Below, piece after piece: positions 41,350-49,567 of a DNA stretch of 64,000 bases; position 1 is the stretch's first letter; each line of letters starts with the position of its first letter. A model generated the notes under the pieces. The model was not told the origin of the DNA and did no database searches. It saw only the letters and a list, made by a program, of their open reading frames with translations. The position numbers and the translations under genes are program-made. Source of the stretch: Palleronia pontilimi (GTDB taxonomy: Bacteria > Pseudomonadota > Alphaproteobacteria > Rhodobacterales > Rhodobacteraceae); the NCBI RefSeq assembly GCF_016412875.1, contig NZ_JAEKPD010000002.1:372001-436000 (forward strand), written 5' to 3'.

Positions 41350-42114
41350 TCACTCGGCGACCGGCTCGATCATTCCGTAGTCCCGCAATTCGTCGGGCAG
41401 CAGGATATATATCTCGTTTGGCGGCGTCAGCAGCGCAGGCTGCATGATCCGCGGATCAATCCCCATCTCGACCAGATACTCCATCACCTGACCCTGTCCG
41501 CGCTGGATGTCTTCGACAGCCATGAAGGCGGGCTGCACGCTGCTTTGGCCGAAGTAATGCTGGTGCACGCCGACCGACGCGGCCTCGTCTATCTCGCGCG
41601 TCGCGCCACCCGCCAGAAGATAGGGGCAGGCGGACAGGCAGACGTCGCCTTCGGCCAGGGCGGTGGCGATGCCTTCGTCGCGAAGAAAACGCCCCAAGTC
41701 GAGCGCGTCCAGCACCGATCCACCCGGCGAGTGCAGATAGACGCGGCGGGGCGCGTCGGCGTCCTCAAATCGTTCCGCCAGCTTCTCGGCCACCCGCGCG
41801 CCGTCTCCGGCGGCGATCCGGCCCACCAGCCGCAGCGCATCGGATCCACCGATGCTGACATCGCTTAGCACCAGGCGCGCGGGCATGTCGCCGGTGGGCG
41901 GGAAGGGGGCACCAGGGGCACCCGGGCCGAGGTCGCGCGGGCGATACCGGCGCGTCTGGTCGCCGGGCGCGACCGGCTGGTCGAGCCGGGGCGCCGAAGG
42001 TCCCAGCCGCAGCCCTTGCCAAGCGGGCGCGGCATCGCCAGCCACCAGCAGCACGCCCAGCCCGATCTGCACGCCCAGGATGATCTTCAGAATCGCGCTT
42101 GGGGACAGGCTCAT
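41350..42114 (-). CDS. ClpP/crotonase-fold periplasmic protein (COG3904-like)
   Basis: 254 residues. One N-terminal membrane anchor (ILKIILGVQIGLGVLLVAG) places the rest in the periplasm. The ClpP-like core reads RRVYLHSPGGSVLDALDLGRFLRDEGIATAL, then CLSACPYLLAGG (candidate catalytic Ser) and VGVHQHYFG (candidate His). No chaperone or SppA-type tandem domain. It overlaps the downstream-start membrane gene by 4 bases, so the two are co-transcribed. Probable protease or degenerate protease. Confidence 0.78.
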   Translation of the reverse strand: MSLSPSAILKIILGVQIGLGVLLVAGDAAPAWQGLRLGPSAPRLDQPVAPGDQTRRYRPRDLGPGAPGAPFPPTGDMPARLVLSDVSIGGSDALRLVGRIAAGDGARVAEKLAERFEDADAPRRVYLHSPGGSVLDALDLGRFLRDEGIATALAEGDVCLSACPYLLAGGATREIDEAASVGVHQHYFGQSSVQPAFMAVEDIQRGQGQVMEYLVEMGIDPRIMQPALLTPPNEIYILLPDELRDYGMIEPVAE

Positions 42115-43361
42115 TCCGCGGGCTCGCGCAGGGGTGTCGGCCGCGAAAGGGGCGGCTCGGGCGGAAGCTCGCCCTCGACCTCGCGCAGGGCGTGGACGGC
42201 GGCGCGCAGTTCCGCCAGGGTCAGGCTGTCTTCGATCGGCACGCGATCGCGGCTGTCGCGGATCGCTGCTTGCGTGACCGCAAGGATCAGGACGAGTACG
42301 GCGGGCAGAAGATCGATGGCGATGGCGCCCGCCCAGCTGGGCACGAAATTCCCGGCGTAACGGATCACCGCATCCGCCGCGGAAATCGGCGTGTAGGACA
42401 CGTCTGTCGGCAGCGCCATCGACGCGACCGCCGCGGCCGCATCGTCCAGCGTGGCCGCGCGCTGGCCCAGAACGTCCAGCACCGAGCTGATCGTGGCCTG
42501 CTGGCCCGCCGCCGTGGTCGCATCGGTGTTGAGCGTGGGCAGCACCACCGACGCGGCCAGGTCCTGAGCCGCGCGGCTGACCAGCGGCGCCACCGACAGC
42601 TGCCGCAACTGGGTGATCAGGCCCGCCAGGCGCACCGCTTCTTCGCTGAACTCGACGCTGCGCGCCTCGACGGGCCCCGGCTCGACCGTCAGCGCGCGCA
42701 TCCGGCTGAGGATCGCGTTGCCCTCGGCGAAGCTTTGCTCGACCGCCGGTCCCTGCGCGGCGATCTGCGCCTCGAGCGATTGCAGCTCTTCGGCCTTCTG
42801 GCGCAAAACGCGGAAGACCGCGCCACGCCCGGCGATGCCGGACAGATCACCCGTCGCCTCCTGTTCGCTGAGATCCTGGAAGGATTGGCGCACGCGGGCC
42901 ACGTCCCGTTCCAGCGCCTGCGCCGCGACGGCGACGGTGTGGGCGCGTTCCAGCGCCCCTTGGTAGTCCTGCACCGTGCGCGCCAGGTGCTGCTCGACAG
43001 CCGCCGACCCGGCCAGGGCAGCCGCGTTCAGCCAGGACGACATGGCGATGATCGCCAGCGATCCCAACACCATCGCCCCGGTCAGCCCCAGCCGTGCGCG
43101 GGCCGTGCGCATGGCGGGCAGCAGGCGCAGAAGGTAGGTCCAGAAGACGAAGATGCCGACGCTGACGGCGATGGAATAGGCCAGCGCGGCAAAGACGGAC
43201 AGCGCGCCCTCGTTGTCCAGAAGCGAGCGGACGCCCAGGTAAGTGTAGATCCCCGATGCCGCCGACAGCACCCCCAGCGCGGTGCCGGACAAGGTGTCGA
43301 GCACGCCAAGATGGCCTTCCAGTTCGCGGACGTGATGGGGATTGGGGGATTGATCCGACAT
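42111..43361 (-). CDS. Membrane protein with long periplasmic coiled-coil region
   Basis: 416 residues with three hydrophobic segments near the N-terminus (about 25-120), a long polar, Ala/Gln/Glu-rich helical region (120-300: ARTVQDYQGALERAHTVA..., LRQKAEELQSLEAQIAAQ) and a fourth hydrophobic segment at about 345-365 (WAGAIAIDLLPAVLVLILAV). The start at 43361 (MSDQSPNPHH) is preferred. Family unknown. Coupled to the ClpP-like gene, so a membrane-stress or proteolysis role is possible but not shown. Confidence 0.7.
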   Translation of the reverse strand: MSDQSPNPHHVRELEGHLGVLDTLSGTALGVLSAASGIYTYLGVRSLLDNEGALSVFAALAYSIAVSVGIFVFWTYLLRLLPAMRTARARLGLTGAMVLGSLAIIAMSSWLNAAALAGSAAVEQHLARTVQDYQGALERAHTVAVAAQALERDVARVRQSFQDLSEQEATGDLSGIAGRGAVFRVLRQKAEELQSLEAQIAAQGPAVEQSFAEGNAILSRMRALTVEPGPVEARSVEFSEEAVRLAGLITQLRQLSVAPLVSRAAQDLAASVVLPTLNTDATTAAGQQATISSVLDVLGQRAATLDDAAAAVASMALPTDVSYTPISAADAVIRYAGNFVPSWAGAIAIDLLPAVLVLILAVTQAAIRDSRDRVPIEDSLTLAELRAAVHALREVEGELPPEPPLSRPTPLREPAE

Positions 43362-43439
43362 TGCCAGCGCTCCGGTTTGCACGAAGGGCGATTATGGCGA
43401 CGCGAGGTGCGAAAGCCAAATCACCGCAATGTCAGAATA

Positions 43440-43610
43440 TCGGCGGGACCACCACGACCGTAAGGGTACGTAATTCCCGAGAACCTGTATACACAGGTGG
43501 GCGCCAGGTAGTCGAACCACGGTCCGGCCAGAGCCAGCTCCCTCGGAATTATTTAAGGCCACCGGAATTTGACCCCGGCACGAGAAGGGCAGTACCCGCC
43601 TGTTGATGCA
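43440..43610 (-). ncRNA. ssrS: Candidate 6S RNA (ssrS)
   Basis: In a 325-bp gene-free region, the minus strand folds into a long rod. A terminal stem AATTCCGAG/CTCGGGAATT joins 43550-43542 with 43481-43472. The 3' side of the internal bubble holds a small hairpin CCTGT-GTAT-ACAGG (43497-43484), directly followed by TTCTCGGGAA. An apical stem (GCCGG...CTGGC with GTGG/CTAC around a TTCGA loop) closes the top. A long hairpin with a central bubble, a small hairpin in its 3' strand and a UCUCGGGA stretch is the layout I associate with alphaproteobacterial 6S RNA, the RNA-polymerase-binding regulator. Ends are approximate. It is not SRP RNA, tmRNA or RNase P (no conserved core of any of these). Confidence 0.55.
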
Positions 43611-43686
43611 GATAAGCCGCCCCCCGCCGGGCGGCAAGGGGACATTTCGTCTTGATTTACGTTTACCTTATGTTCACATTTGACAG

Positions 43687-44160
43687 ATGCCCGACGATTT
43701 CCTTTCCACCGACGTGACCGGCCCGGTCCTGAAGCCCGGCCAGCTTCTGGCGCGCGGCGTCTGCCGCCATCTGGCCAGCCACGGCTTCGCCTGCGTCGAG
43801 GAACTCGTGCCCAGCCCTGGCCTGCGCGTGGACGTCATGGCGCTGGGGCCGCGGGACGAGATCTGGGTGGTCGAATGCAAGTCCAGCCGCGCCGATTTCA
43901 CGTCCGACGGCAAGTGGCAGGGGTATCTTGAGTGGTGCGACCGCTATTTCTGGGCGGTGGACGAGGCCTTTCCCACCGATCTGCTGCCCGACGAGACGGG
44001 CCTGATCATCGCCGACGCCTACGACGCCGAAATCCTGTCCATCGGGCCCGAAACCAAGCTCGCCCCCGCGCGGCGCAAGGTGATAATGCGCAAATTCGCC
44101 TTCCACGCGGCGCGCCGGTTGCACTGTCTGCGCGATCCGGGCCTGTCACTGGCCTTCTAG
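43687..44160 (+). CDS. mmcB: MmcB family DNA repair protein (PD-(D/E)xK-like)
   Basis: 157 residues. Nuclease-like core: D in GLRVDVMAL, then VVECKSSRADF (E-x-K) and DGKWQGYLEWCDRYFW, matching MmcB, a putative endonuclease of alphaproteobacteria linked to the DNA damage response. Converges with the DUF6324 gene; stops overlap by 4 bases. Confidence 0.88.
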   Translation: MPDDFLSTDVTGPVLKPGQLLARGVCRHLASHGFACVEELVPSPGLRVDVMALGPRDEIWVVECKSSRADFTSDGKWQGYLEWCDRYFWAVDEAFPTDLLPDETGLIIADAYDAEILSIGPETKLAPARRKVIMRKFAFHAARRLHCLRDPGLSLAF

Positions 44161-44357
44161 CGCGCCTTGCCGCCCATCTGTCGCGCGCGGGCGGCGGCGG
44201 CGCGGATTTCTTCGGCGATCTCATCGGCCTCTTCGGGCTCGAAATCCATCGGCACCTCGACCCCGCCATCGGCCTCGATATAAAGGCGCACCATGCCCGC
44301 ATCGGTGGGCCCGATCTGCAGGTTCGCACTGGTGTCGGACGGATCGTTGATACCCAT
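44157..44357 (-). CDS. DUF6324 family protein
   Basis: 66-residue acidic protein (SANLQIGPTDAGMVRLYIEADGGVEV, then PEEADEIAEEIRAAAARAR). The start at 44357 (MGINDPSD) is chosen because upstream residues lack the family pattern. Commonly adjacent to mmcB in the Rhodobacteraceae. Function unknown. Confidence 0.8.
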   Translation of the reverse strand: MGINDPSDTSANLQIGPTDAGMVRLYIEADGGVEVPMDFEPEEADEIAEEIRAAAARARQMGGKAR

Positions 44358-44418
44358 GACGTGGCCTTTCGCTGACTGCGGCTCGTGGTAACCTGGCGCA
44401 AGCGAAGGGGCAAGCGCG

Positions 44419-44910
44419 GTGAAGTTCGGCATATCGCAGATCCAGGGGTCGGACCGCGATTGGGTGATCGACGCCCATGCGGACCATTATGCGCGGGTCG
44501 AGCGGTTCGACGGGACCTTCCCGATCGCGGTCGCGGCGGCCTTCGATGCCTGCCTGGCGGCGCCCGAAGGCATCGGCTGGATCGCGCGAACGGACGGTCG
44601 GCGCTGCGGCTCGCTGCTGTTGACGCCGCTGGGCCGCGACGCGCTGCAGATCCGGCTGTTCCTAGTGGTCGAAGACGCGCGCGGCCGGGGGCTCGGGCGC
44701 CGTCTGCTGACCACCGCCCGCGACGAAGGACGGGCGCGGGGTGCGCGTCGCCTGACCGTTGCCACCTTCGCCGAACACAGGGACGCCTGCGCGCTCTACT
44801 CCGCGTTTGGCTTCACCTTAGACAGCAGAGCGCCTGCCCGTGCGTTTGGGCGGGATCTGACGCTTCAGACCTGGTCCTATCCTCTTGCAATCGCGGAATC
44901 GGATCGTTAG
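44419..44910 (+). CDS. GNAT family N-acetyltransferase
   Basis: 163 residues with GTG start. The acetyl-CoA-binding segment is LVVEDARGRGLGRRLL (R-G-x-G-x-G type), followed by ACALYSAFGFTLDS, the usual GNAT C-terminal motif. An N-terminal MarR-like region is absent. Substrate unknown. The tRNA-His gene follows 14 bases later. Confidence 0.88.
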   Translation: MKFGISQIQGSDRDWVIDAHADHYARVERFDGTFPIAVAAAFDACLAAPEGIGWIARTDGRRCGSLLLTPLGRDALQIRLFLVVEDARGRGLGRRLLTTARDEGRARGARRLTVATFAEHRDACALYSAFGFTLDSRAPARAFGRDLTLQTWSYPLAIAESDR

Positions 44911-44924
44911 GAACCAGCCCGAGT

Positions 44925-45001
44925 GCCGCCGTAGCTCAGTTGGTTAGAGCGCCTGATTGTGGATCAGGAGGTCCCCCGTTCGAGCCGGGGCGGTGGTACC
45001 A
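44925..45001 (+). tRNA. tRNA-His (anticodon GTG)
   Basis: 77 bases including encoded CCA. Acceptor 5' strand GCCGCCG (44925-44931), D-stem GCTC/GAGC, anticodon stem CCTGA/TCAGG around GTG, T-arm CCCCG-TTCGAGC-CGGGG, then CGGTGGT, A73 and CCA. The base before the first G is T, so no G-1 is encoded, and the discriminator is A not C; the acceptor has G1:U72 and G4:U69 wobbles. This matches the unusual tRNA-His known from several alphaproteobacteria. Confidence 0.96.
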
Positions 45002-45067
45002 TATCCTCGACTTCGACGTTGCGCCGAGGCTGCCGAGCTCGATAGGCATATTTCCAACGGTGAAGGC

Positions 45068-45364
45068 CTAATCGGCGTCGATTCGGATGCGCTGGCGCAG
45101 CGTCGTGCCGTCGGGATCATAGATCAGGATTTCGTCGGCGTCGGTGACGACCGCCAACCAGCCCGCGCCGCGGGTGAAGGCGGTGGGCGTCGTGCCGTCG
45201 GGCAGGGTGATCCGCTCGGGCAGGGGCGGCGTGGAGCTGGGAAAGCGGGTCACGAACAGCGTCACCAGCGTCACCAGTCCCACAAGCATGGTTGCGGTCA
45301 GCGCGATCACCAGCCATTTCAAAAGCGTTAGCGCCCCCTCGGGGGGTGGAGGAGTGTCATCCAT
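45068..45364 (-). CDS. DUF6476 family small membrane protein
   Basis: 98 residues: short Pro-rich cytoplasmic start (MDDTPPPPEG), one transmembrane helix (WLVIALTATMLVGLVTLVTLFV) and a periplasmic beta-type domain (PERITLPDGTTPTAFTRGAGWLAVVTDADEILIYD). Its ATG (45364-45362) overlaps the ATG of the divergent pseudouridine synthase gene (45363) by two bases, so the two starts and leaders lie inside each other's coding sequences. Function unknown. Confidence 0.8.
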   Translation of the reverse strand: MDDTPPPPEGALTLLKWLVIALTATMLVGLVTLVTLFVTRFPSSTPPLPERITLPDGTTPTAFTRGAGWLAVVTDADEILIYDPDGTTLRQRIRIDAD

Positions 45365-46373
45365 GCCTGCCAGCCTTGTCACCGTGATCCTTGGCGACGA
45401 TCCGCCGCCGCGCCTTGATAAGGCCTTGGCCCGCGACGTGCCAGAGGACGCGCATCTCAGCCGCTCGCGCCTTGCGAAACTGATCGAGGCTGGCGCAGTC
45501 AGCCGGGGCGGCGTCGTCCTGGACAGCCCGAAGGTCAAGGTGGCCGCGGGCGACACGCTTGTCGTCGAAGTGCCGCAGGAAGCCGACAGCCACATGGCGC
45601 CCGAACCGATGGGGCTGGCGATCGTGTACGAGGACGACGATCTTGCCGTGGTCGATAAGCCAGCGGGACTGGTCGTCCACCCCGCACCCGGCACACCGTC
45701 CGGCACGCTGGTGAACGGCCTGCTGGCACATTTCGGCGACGATCTGTCTGGTGTGGGCGGCGCGAAGCGACCCGGCATCGTCCACCGCATCGACAAGGAC
45801 ACCAGCGGCCTGCTGGTCGTGGCGAAGTCCGACCGGGCGCACCACGGACTGGCCGCGCAATTCGCCACCCACAGCGTCGAGCGTCAGTACCTGGCAATCT
45901 GCCACGGGGTGCCCGACCCGGCCGATCCGCGGCTGCGCGGCACGCCCGGCATCAGCGTCGAGCCTGGCGGGACCGTCAAGATCACCACCGGACTTGCGCG
46001 CCACCGCACCGACCGCCAGCGCCAGGCGGTGACGTTCCAGGGCGGCCGTCACGCGATCACCCGCATCCAGGTTCAACGCGTCCTTGGCGAGGCGGCGGCG
46101 CTTGTGTCGTGTCGTCTCGAGACCGGTCGCACGCATCAGATTCGCGTTCACATGCGTCACGCAGGCCATGGGTTGATCGGCGATCCGGTCTACGGCGGCG
46201 GGCGCAAGATATCTCCGAAGCTGCCCGGTGCGCAGCTGGCGATGGATTTCCCCCGACAGGCGCTGCACGCCGCGACTTTGGGCTTCCTGCATCCGGCCTC
46301 GGGCGAGAAAATGAAATTTTCCAGCGATTTGCCGAGCGATCTTGCAGCGCTCGTCGCCGCGCTGTCGGGCTGA
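45363..46373 (+). CDS. RluA family pseudouridine synthase (RluD-like)
   Basis: 336 residues: N-terminal S4 RNA-binding domain (RLDKALARDV...LSRSRLAKLIEAGAV), then the catalytic motif HRIDKDTSGLLVVAK with the nucleophilic Asp, and LETGRTHQIRVHMRHAGHGLIGDPVYGG. Length and S4 domain fit RluD, which modifies 23S rRNA helix 69. The frame is open further upstream but the homology begins at the ATG at 45363. Confidence 0.93.
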   Translation: MPASLVTVILGDDPPPRLDKALARDVPEDAHLSRSRLAKLIEAGAVSRGGVVLDSPKVKVAAGDTLVVEVPQEADSHMAPEPMGLAIVYEDDDLAVVDKPAGLVVHPAPGTPSGTLVNGLLAHFGDDLSGVGGAKRPGIVHRIDKDTSGLLVVAKSDRAHHGLAAQFATHSVERQYLAICHGVPDPADPRLRGTPGISVEPGGTVKITTGLARHRTDRQRQAVTFQGGRHAITRIQVQRVLGEAAALVSCRLETGRTHQIRVHMRHAGHGLIGDPVYGGGRKISPKLPGAQLAMDFPRQALHAATLGFLHPASGEKMKFSSDLPSDLAALVAALSG

Positions 46374-46477
46374 AACACATCGCACGATGCCGCGAGACAT
46401 GGAAAGTTGACTGGACCCGTGCCCGGGCGCGGGCGTTTGTTGGATGAATGAAGGGGCGACAGGTTCGCGCTTTACCC

Positions 46478-46507
46478 CTTGAACTAAACCGATCGGTTTA
46501 CCATTTA
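46478..46507 (+). promoter_or_regulatory. Candidate rpoH promoter with palindrome between -35 and -10
   Basis: CTTGAA (46478-46483) and CCATTTA (46501-46507) are 17 bases apart and resemble an alphaproteobacterial RpoH- or housekeeping-type promoter about 45 bases before the rpoH start. The spacer contains a perfect 16-bp palindrome, TAAACCGATCGGTTTA (46485-46500), a shape typical of TetR-family or other dimeric repressor operators. Confidence 0.55.
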
Positions 46508-46551
46508 TTTAACAACAGGGCGCATAGCGCCTGCAGGAGGGACCAGAGGAC

Positions 46552-47448
46552 ATGGCGACTTACGCAAATCTACCGGCACCGTCCCCCGAACAGGGATTGA
46601 ACCGTTACCTTCAGGAAATCCGGCGTTTTCCGATGCTGGAACCGGAGGAAGAATTCATGCTGGCCAAGCGCTGGGTGGATCACGAAGACACCGAAGCGGC
46701 CCACAAGATGGTCACGTCGCACCTGCGGCTCGCGGCCAAGATCGCCATGGGCTACCGCGGCTACGGGCTGCCCCAGGCCGAGGTTATCTCGGAAGCGAAT
46801 GTCGGCCTCATGCAGGCCGTGAAGCGGTTCGACCCCGACAAGGGTTTCCGTTTAGCGACCTATGCCATGTGGTGGATCCGGGCGTCGATCCAGGAATATA
46901 TCCTGCGGTCCTGGAGCTTGGTGAAGCTCGGCACGACCAGCGCGCAGAAGAAGCTGTTTTTCAACCTGCGCAAGGCCAAGAACCGCATCGGCGCGCTCGA
47001 GGACGGCGATATGCGTCCCGAAAACGTGCAACGGATCGCCACCGACCTGGGCGTGACCGAGGCGGAAGTCGTCTCGATGAACCGGCGGATGTCGGGCGGC
47101 GACGCGTCGCTGAACGCGACGATCAGCGCGGATGGCGAAGGGTCGGCCCAATGGCAGGACTGGCTTGAGGACGAAGATGCGGACCAGGCTTCGGATTACG
47201 CCGAGAAGGACGAACTGCAGATCCGCCGCACCCTGCTGACCAAAGCGATGGATGTTCTGAATGACCGCGAGAAGGATATCCTGACCCAGCGCCGCTTGCA
47301 GGATCAGCCGATCACGCTGGAAGAGTTGAGCGGACAATACAACGTCAGCCGCGAACGGATCCGCCAGATCGAGGTGCGCGCCTTCGAAAAACTGCAAGAG
47401 CGCATGACCGAGCTTGCGGCCGAAAAGGGCATGCTTGAAGACGCCTGA
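46552..47448 (+). CDS. rpoH: RNA polymerase heat-shock sigma factor RpoH (sigma-32)
   Basis: 298 residues with sigma-70 regions 1.2 to 4.2. Region 2 includes VTSHLRLAAKIAMGYRGYGLP, GLMQAVKRFDPDKGFRLATYAMWWIRASIQEYIL; the RpoH box is AQKKLFFNLRKAK; region 4.2 ends ELSGQYNVSRERIRQIEVRAFEKLQ. The ribosome-binding site is CAGGAGGG. Alphaproteobacteria often have two rpoH copies; this resembles the RpoHI type, uncertainly. Followed by a rho-independent terminator. Confidence 0.95.
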   Translation: MATYANLPAPSPEQGLNRYLQEIRRFPMLEPEEEFMLAKRWVDHEDTEAAHKMVTSHLRLAAKIAMGYRGYGLPQAEVISEANVGLMQAVKRFDPDKGFRLATYAMWWIRASIQEYILRSWSLVKLGTTSAQKKLFFNLRKAKNRIGALEDGDMRPENVQRIATDLGVTEAEVVSMNRRMSGGDASLNATISADGEGSAQWQDWLEDEDADQASDYAEKDELQIRRTLLTKAMDVLNDREKDILTQRRLQDQPITLEELSGQYNVSRERIRQIEVRAFEKLQERMTELAAEKGMLEDA

Positions 47449-47470
47449 TCGTCGGGACGAGACGACGACA

Positions 47471-47500
47471 GGCCGGGCCCCTCGGGGGTCCGGCCTTTTT
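47471..47500 (+). terminator. Rho-independent terminator of rpoH
   Basis: GGCCGGGCCC (47471-47480), loop CTCGG, GGGTCCGGCC (47486-47495), then TTTTT. Ten-pair stem with one G:U, 22 bases after the rpoH stop. Confidence 0.9.
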
Positions 47501-47558
47501 GCTGGGCGGGGACACGGACTGCCGTTAGCCTGTGCGCAATGGCACTTGGGGGCTGGGC

Positions 47559-48539
47559 ATGGGCGACATCTTGAATTTCGGTATTCTGGGCGCATCGAGC
47601 TTCGCGCTCGACCAGATGGCGCCGGCGATCCACATGGCGCGCGGGGCGCGACTGGCGGGACTGGCGACCCGTTCGCCCGGGAAGGCGGCCCCGTTTCGCG
47701 ATATCGCCCCGGACCTTGCGGTATTCGACAGCTACGATGCCTTGCTCGCATCCGACGCGATAGACGCGGTCTATATCCCGCTTCCCAATCACCTGCATCT
47801 GGACTGGAGCTTGAAGGCAATGGCGGCTGGCAGACACGTGCTCTGCGAAAAGCCGATGGCCCCGTCGGCAGAGGATTACGCGCCATTGATCGCCGCGCGG
47901 GACGCATCGGGACGGCTTGCCGCAGAAGCCTACATGATCGTGCATCACCCCCAATGGCGCATGGTCCGGGATCTGCTGGCCGACGGCACGATCGGTGATC
48001 TGCGGCACGTGAACGCGCTGTTTTGCTACAACAACGAGGACGAGCCCGAGAATATCCGCAACCAGCGGGGTATGGGCGGCGGGGGCTTGCGCGATATCGG
48101 GGTCTATACCTTTGGCTGCACCCGTTTCGCCACGGGGCAAGAGCCGTTGCGGCTGAGCGCGCGGCTGCAGACCGAACGTGATTACGACACCTATGCCCGC
48201 ATCGACGCAGAGTTTCCCGGCTTCGGGTATCAGGCAATGGTTTCCATGCGCATGGCGCGGCATCAGTCCGTCAGCTTTCACGGCAGCGCCGGGACGATCC
48301 TGCTGAACGCGCCCTTCAACGGCGGCGCATACGACCAGGCCGAAATCACCATCGAGCCTTCGGGGACCGAGCGGCGCGTGATCCGCTTCCCGGAGGTCAA
48401 TCAATACGTCTTGCAGGTGGAAGCGTTCTGCCGCTCGGCTTCTACCGGTGAGCCCTATGATTGGCCGTTGGAGCAGGCGCGCGGCACCCAGGCCATGATC
48501 GACGCGGCCCTGAAGGGCGATCAGACTGCGACCAGCTGA
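47559..48539 (+). CDS. Gfo/Idh/MocA family oxidoreductase
   Basis: 326 residues. N-terminal Rossmann domain (FGILGASSFALDQMAPAI; VYIPLPNHLHLDWSLKAMAAGRHVLCEKPMA, with the EKP motif) and a C-terminal beta-sheet domain with GGGLRDIGVYTFG. It oxidises or reduces a sugar or cyclitol with NAD(P). Start at 47559 (MGDILNFG). The last 19 bases overlap the convergent RTX gene. Confidence 0.92.
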   Translation: MGDILNFGILGASSFALDQMAPAIHMARGARLAGLATRSPGKAAPFRDIAPDLAVFDSYDALLASDAIDAVYIPLPNHLHLDWSLKAMAAGRHVLCEKPMAPSAEDYAPLIAARDASGRLAAEAYMIVHHPQWRMVRDLLADGTIGDLRHVNALFCYNNEDEPENIRNQRGMGGGGLRDIGVYTFGCTRFATGQEPLRLSARLQTERDYDTYARIDAEFPGFGYQAMVSMRMARHQSVSFHGSAGTILLNAPFNGGAYDQAEITIEPSGTERRVIRFPEVNQYVLQVEAFCRSASTGEPYDWPLEQARGTQAMIDAALKGDQTATS

Positions 48540-49483
48540 ATATCATCGGGGCTCAGCCCGTCGCCGCCATTGACGATCGCGACCGCGGCGCCGCCGAAGA
48601 TTACGGTGACGCCGCTGCCGTCCTCGAGTGGCGTCAGCGTGACCTCGCCGGGATCTGTCCCGGCCTCGTATTCGATGCTCAGCACATCTTCGCCCAGGGT
48701 GAAATCGGTGATCCGCGGGGGTCCACTTTCAATGGCGGGATCCTGGGCCTGCTGGGCCACGTATTCGTCCACGACAAAGGCGTCCACGCCCGCGCCGCCC
48801 GTGGCCACGTCGTCGCTTCCAAGGATCAGCCTGTCGTCGCCGTCGCCGCCGTCCAGCGTGTCGTCCAGATCGATATCGACCGTGCGCGAGCGCGTGGTGT
48901 CATCGTAAAGACCGTTCAGCGTGTCGTTGCCCGCGCCGCCCAGCAGCGTGTCGCTGCCTTCGCCGCCGTTCAGGATATCGGCGCCGTCGCCGCCATCCAG
49001 CAGGTCCTGATCCTTGCCGCCCGACAGGGTGTCGTCGCCCGCGCCCCCGGTTAGGCTGTCGTCGCCGGACTCGCCTAAGGCGCGGTCGTTGCCCGCATCG
49101 CCCGCGATGGTGTCGTCGCCGAAGCCGCCCAACCCGGTGTCATCGCCGTCGCCCAGGCTCACCAGATCATCGCCCACCCGCGCCAGCACGCTGTCATCGC
49201 CCGCACCGGCCGCGATGGTGTCGTCGAAGATCGTGGCATCCAGCGTATCGTCGCCGCCCAGAAGCTGGAAATTCCCCGGCGCATCATCGTCGGCAAGGAT
49301 GTCGTCCGGCCCCTCGGTCCCGAAGATATCCCGGATCGGGGGCGTGGTCTGGGGCGTATCGGCGACACTGTCATCCTCGTCGTCATCGGACGACGAGAAC
49401 AGATCGCCGATATCCAGAAAGCTCGAGCCGAAGACGGCCGCGAACAGCGCGGCATTGCCCACGAAAAGCGGATCGAACAACAT
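48521..49483 (-). CDS. RTX-repeat calcium-binding protein
   Basis: 320 residues, very acidic. About a dozen GGxGxDxLx nonapeptide-type repeats lie between residues 75 and 230 (for example GGAGDDTLSGGKDQDLLDGG), followed by a beta-rich C-terminal end (ITDFTLGEDVLSIEYEAG...LSPDDIQLVAV). It has no catalytic domain. The N-terminus (MLFDPLFVGNAALFAAVFG) is hydrophobic but lacks a clear cleavage site; RTX proteins are usually exported by a type I system using the C-terminus. No type I transporter genes are in this window. Confidence 0.85.
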   Translation of the reverse strand: MLFDPLFVGNAALFAAVFGSSFLDIGDLFSSSDDDEDDSVADTPQTTPPIRDIFGTEGPDDILADDDAPGNFQLLGGDDTLDATIFDDTIAAGAGDDSVLARVGDDLVSLGDGDDTGLGGFGDDTIAGDAGNDRALGESGDDSLTGGAGDDTLSGGKDQDLLDGGDGADILNGGEGSDTLLGGAGNDTLNGLYDDTTRSRTVDIDLDDTLDGGDGDDRLILGSDDVATGGAGVDAFVVDEYVAQQAQDPAIESGPPRITDFTLGEDVLSIEYEAGTDPGEVTLTPLEDGSGVTVIFGGAAVAIVNGGDGLSPDDIQLVAV

Positions 49484-49567
49484 TTTGGTGCCCTTGTTTC
49501 GAATACTCAGACAGTTTTATCCGAAACAAGGTTTACAGACCCTTTATGGCACGAAAGGGACCGGAAT

